This document shows positions 58,407-61,062 of a stretch of 61,062 nt of DNA, piece by piece. The position numbers were made by a program, and so were the translations under genes. Positions within the stretch are counted from its first letter, which is position 1. Each line of letters begins with the position of its first letter. Location: assembly GCA_021324255.1 (NCBI GenBank), contig JAJPJL010000109.1:1-61062 (forward strand). Reading direction: 5' to 3'. This DNA is from Bacillota bacterium (GTDB lineage: Bacteria > Sysuimicrobiota > Sysuimicrobiia > Sysuimicrobiales > Segetimicrobiaceae). A model generated the notes under the pieces. The model worked only from the letters and a program-made list of their open reading frames with translations. It did not search any database and was not told the origin of the DNA.

Positions 58407-59557
58407 ACGGCGAACTCGCGTGGAAGGTTCGCGGGGAGTCCCAGATACCGCCGGAGCGCGGCGACGATGCGCTCCGAGGCGTGGCCGTCGCCGTAGGGGT
58501 TGCGCGCGCGCACCATGCGCGCGTACGCCCGCTCGTCCGTGAGCAACTCGGAGGCCGCGGCCACGACCGCGGCCGGCTCGGTGCCCACGAGCCGCGCCGT
58601 TCCAGCGTCCACGCCCTCCGGGCGCTCGGTGGTGTCCCGCAGGACAAGCACCGGCCGGCGGAGCGCGGGGGCTTCCTCCTGGATACCGCCGGAGTCCGTC
58701 AGGATCAGCCTGGCCGCCTGCATGACGCGAACAATGGAGGCGTAGTCGAGCGGCGGCACGAGATGCGCGCGCGGGTGCGCGCCCAGCGCGGACCGCGCCG
58801 GTTCGGCGACCACCGGATTGAGATGCACCGGAAAGATCACCTCGAGATCCGTGAACCGGTCCAGCAATTCGCGGACGGCGCGAAAAATGCGCCGCTGGGG
58901 CTCCCCCCAGTTCTCCCGGCGGTGCGTGGTGAGCAGGACGAGTCGCGGCGCCCGCCGGAGCACGTCGCGCAGCGAGGGATCGACGGCCACGCCGTCGCGC
59001 CCGGCGACGTCGAGCAGCGCGTCGATGACGGTGTTGCCGGTGACCGTGATCGCCGCGGCGGGCACGCCCTCGCGCTCCAAGTTGGCGCGCGCCGCGGGCG
59101 TGGGCGCGAAGTGGAGGTCGGCCAGCACGGAGGTCATCCGGCGGTACATCTCCTCGGGAAACGGGCGGTACTTGTCCTGGGTGCGAAGCCCGGCCTCGAC
59201 GTGGGCCACGGGAATCTGCCGGTAGAACGCGGCCAGCGCGCCGACGTAGCTCGGGGCCGCGTCGCCCTGAACCACGACGATCGCCGGCGCCTCCTCCCGG
59301 ATGACATCGTCGAGCCCGCGCAGGGTGCGAATCGTGATGTCCGCGAGCGACTGCCCGCTCGTCATCACGTTCAGATCGTGGGCGGGCTCGATCGCGAACA
59401 GCCGCAGCACCTGGTCGAGCATCTCGCGGTGCTGCGCCGTGGCGACGACGATGGGGCTCACCTCGGGGTGTTGCCGCAGGGCGCGGACGACGGGCGCCAG
59501 CTTCAGCGCGTCAGGGCGGGTCCCGACCACCACCATGACGCGCCGGCGATCGGTCAC
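58403..59557 (-). CDS. wecB: UDP-N-acetylglucosamine 2-epimerase (non-hydrolysing)
   Basis: Converts UDP-GlcNAc to UDP-ManNAc for polysaccharide synthesis, 384 aa. The start GTG at 59557 overlaps the wecA stop (GTGA), so it is coupled to it. Motifs: MVVVGTRPDALKLAPVVRAL at the start, GDAAPSYVGALAAFYRQIPV and AHVEAGLRTQDKYRPFPEEM near 95-125, LLTTHRRENWGEPQRR near 205 (His and Arg), and ILTDSGGIQEEAPALRRPVL near 280. All known active-site segments are present, though the usual HGD becomes QGD. The longer upstream frame is not coding. Confidence 0.95.
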   Translation of the reverse strand: MTDRRRVMVVVGTRPDALKLAPVVRALRQHPEVSPIVVATAQHREMLDQVLRLFAIEPAHDLNVMTSGQSLADITIRTLRGLDDVIREEAPAIVVVQGDAAPSYVGALAAFYRQIPVAHVEAGLRTQDKYRPFPEEMYRRMTSVLADLHFAPTPAARANLEREGVPAAAITVTGNTVIDALLDVAGRDGVAVDPSLRDVLRRAPRLVLLTTHRRENWGEPQRRIFRAVRELLDRFTDLEVIFPVHLNPVVAEPARSALGAHPRAHLVPPLDYASIVRVMQAARLILTDSGGIQEEAPALRRPVLVLRDTTERPEGVDAGTARLVGTEPAAVVAAASELLTDERAYARMVRARNPYGDGHASERIVAALRRYLGLPANLPREFAV

Positions 59558-60684
59558 CGGGGCATGCTCCCGGGGCCCGGCCCGACCGCGGCGCCGGCGC
59601 CGCGCGCCGCGAGGAACCCGATCCGCCGCGCGCCGACTGCGAGCACGATGAGCAGCACCGCGAGCACCGCGATCAGGTCGAAGCGGTGAATGCCGCTCAG
59701 CACGAGCGCCCCGGCTCCGAGCACCGCCGTGACGAGGTAGAGCACCGTGACCGTCTGGCGCTGGCTGAGCCCCTGCCGCAGCAGATGGTGGTGGAGATGG
59801 CCGGTGTCGGCCTGAAAGATCGGCCGGCGGCTCCGCCACCGGCGCGCGATGGCGAGCGCCGTGTCCGCAACCGGGACCCCGAGGGCGGCAAGCGGCACGA
59901 GCAGCGACAGCGCGGTGTAGCTCTTGTACGTGCCGAGGACCGAGAGCCCGCCCAGGATGTATCCGAGCAGCATCGACCCGGTGTCGCCGAGGAAGATCCG
60001 CGCGGGATTGAAATTGTACGGCAGGAACCCCAGCGTCGCCCCCATCAACCCGGCGGCGATGATCGCCGTCCCGACGTCTCCGCGCAGGTAGGAGGCGACG
60101 AGCAGCGTCGCGCCGGCAATCGTGGCGATGCCGGCCGCGAGGCCGTCGACGCCGTCGATCAGGTTCATCACGTTGCACAGCGCGACCAGCCAGGCCACGG
60201 TGACGACCGCGCCGAGCGGCCCCACGAAGAACATGCCGCCGAACGGGTTGCTGAGCACGTCCATGCCGACGCCGAACGGCAGAATCACGACGGCCGCCAG
60301 CAGCTGACCCGCCAGCTTCGCGAGCGGCGAGATGCCGCGAATATCGTCGAGCGCGCCGGTCAGGGTGATCAGCGTCACGCCGAGCAACAGGCCGATGATC
60401 GGCCGGTCGATCGCCGGCGTGTAGGGAATCGTGATGAGAAGCTGGTGCGCGCCCGCGGCGACGTGGATCGGCCGCTCCACCGGAAGCCCGACGAGTACTG
60501 CGGCCACGAACGCGATGTAGATCGCGAGGCCGCCGAGGCGCGGCACGGGGCGCGCGTGGATGTGGCGCCCGCCCGGACGGGCTAGGACGCCGAACTGGGT
60601 GGCGATCCACTGCACCGCGGGGGTGAGCAGGTAGGCGGCGGTGAGCCCGAGGATCCCCGCAACGAGCAGCGGCGAGATCGTCAC
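59554..60684 (-). CDS. wecA: Undecaprenyl-phosphate sugar-1-phosphate transferase (WecA/TagO family)
   Basis: Membrane enzyme of 376 aa with 10-11 helices that moves a sugar-1-phosphate (likely GlcNAc-1-P) to undecaprenyl phosphate. Motifs: GALDDIRGISPLAKLAGQLL near 105 (Asp-Asp), LCNVMNLIDGVDGLAAGIAT near 165 (metal), NPARIFLGDTGSMLLGYILG near 215, and FQADTGHLHHHLLRQGLSQR near 285, the last being the HxHHH loop that marks this family. Next to wecB it suggests synthesis of surface polysaccharide on a GlcNAc anchor. It follows prs directly. Confidence 0.95.
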   Translation of the reverse strand: MTISPLLVAGILGLTAAYLLTPAVQWIATQFGVLARPGGRHIHARPVPRLGGLAIYIAFVAAVLVGLPVERPIHVAAGAHQLLITIPYTPAIDRPIIGLLLGVTLITLTGALDDIRGISPLAKLAGQLLAAVVILPFGVGMDVLSNPFGGMFFVGPLGAVVTVAWLVALCNVMNLIDGVDGLAAGIATIAGATLLVASYLRGDVGTAIIAAGLMGATLGFLPYNFNPARIFLGDTGSMLLGYILGGLSVLGTYKSYTALSLLVPLAALGVPVADTALAIARRWRSRRPIFQADTGHLHHHLLRQGLSQRQTVTVLYLVTAVLGAGALVLSGIHRFDLIAVLAVLLIVLAVGARRIGFLAARGAGAAVGPGPGSMPR

Positions 60685-61062
60685 TTAGCCGCCTTCGGTC
60701 GCCGGCTGCATCACGCGGGGAGCGCTGAACAGTTCGCTCACGGACTGCTCTCCGTGAATGCGCTGAATCGCCTCGCCGATCAGCCCCGCGACCGAGATCA
60801 CCGTCAGCTTCGACGTCCGCTTCTCCGGTGGGACGGGGATGCTGTCGGTCACCACGAGTTGGGCGATCGGCGACCGCTGGATGCGCGCCATCGCGGGCGG
60901 CGACAGGATGGCATGCGTGCAACAGGCGTAGACCGCGAGCGCCTGGCGCTTCATCAGCGCCTCCGCCGCGCTCACCAGCGTCCCGCCGGTGTCGATGATG
61001 TCGTCCACCAGGATCGCCGTCCGCCGGTACACCTTGCCGATCACGTGCACGACTTCGGCGAC
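60685..61062 (-). CDS. prs: Ribose-phosphate pyrophosphokinase (5' end beyond the window)
   Basis: C-terminal 125 residues of PRPP synthetase. Visible: VAEVVHVIGKVYRRTAILVD then DDIIDTGGTLVSAAEALMKR (the PRPP loop), and the allosteric tail with PIAQLVVTDSIPVPPEKRTS and SVAGLIGEAIQRIHGEQSVS. The frame runs open to base 61062. The sequence ends LFSAPRVMQPATEGG. It makes PRPP, the substrate of hpt at the other end. The stop directly abuts the wecA start. Confidence 0.95.
   Translation of the reverse strand, partial: VAEVVHVIGKVYRRTAILVDDIIDTGGTLVSAAEALMKRQALAVYACCTHAILSPPAMARIQRSPIAQLVVTDSIPVPPEKRTSKLTVISVAGLIGEAIQRIHGEQSVSELFSAPRVMQPATEGG

Noticed and set aside
1-61062. CRISPR array, insertion sequences or prophage
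   Set aside because: No regularly spaced repeats, transposase, integrase or phage structural motifs were seen on either strand.

Overview
The window is high-GC bacterial DNA packed with short-gap and 1-4 base overlapping genes, many starting with GTG. It encodes a diderm: lipid A synthesis, Lpt export, BamA, Skp-like chaperones and TamB are all here. It also carries traits of Terrabacteria: an SLH-domain porin of the OmpM type, SpoIVB-like S55 peptidases, a menaquinone pathway, and a Skp/Bam/Lpx/Lpt cluster fused into one long locus. This mix fits a deep-branching diderm such as candidate phylum CSP1-3 (Sysuimicrobiota) or an Armatimonadota relative. That placement is inference; no marker gene was compared. 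No rRNA, tRNA, CRISPR array, insertion sequence or prophage was found.

Left part (1-10.6 kb): a truncated peptide-binding protein, then the purine and repair operon hpt-guaB-guaA-pcrA (minus strand) under a consensus sigma-70 promoter. Small secreted proteins and pyrF follow. 10.6-17.2 kb holds a DHA2 drug exporter, a secreted trypsin-like protease, a second peptide-binding protein, a COG4315-type secreted protein and a small coupled gene pair.

17.2-24.8 kb is a sugar-uptake island on the minus strand: a GntR/FCD regulator with a palindromic operator in its own promoter, a Tat-secreted sugar-binding protein, two permeases, a sialidase-fold protein, an RraA-type protein and a GNAT enzyme. A truncated duplicate of the binding-protein start and a decayed sialidase tail mark recent rearrangement. 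It is followed by menG-menA on the plus strand.

26.7-31.6 kb carries two paralogous secreted HtrA-like proteases (one frameshifted) and a large SLH-domain porin with a clear terminator.

31.6-61 kb is a nearly unbroken minus-strand run. In transcription order it reads prs, wecA, wecB, a secreted lipoyl-like protein, two S55 peptidase-like proteins, tamB, a sigma factor with a membrane-anchored partner, bamA, three OmpH/Skp-like proteins, lpxD, lpxC, fabZ, lpxA, lpxI, lpxB, lptC, lptA, lptB, an LptF/G permease, an ArnT-like transferase, a polyprenol-phosphate glycosyltransferase, a DUF3084 protein and a YqgF-like nuclease. Together they make lipid A, carry it to the outer membrane, insert barrel proteins and probably modify surface sugars. 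The most interesting parts are this compact outer-membrane locus, its embedded sigma factor/membrane protein pair, and its linked S55 and lipoyl-like secreted proteins.
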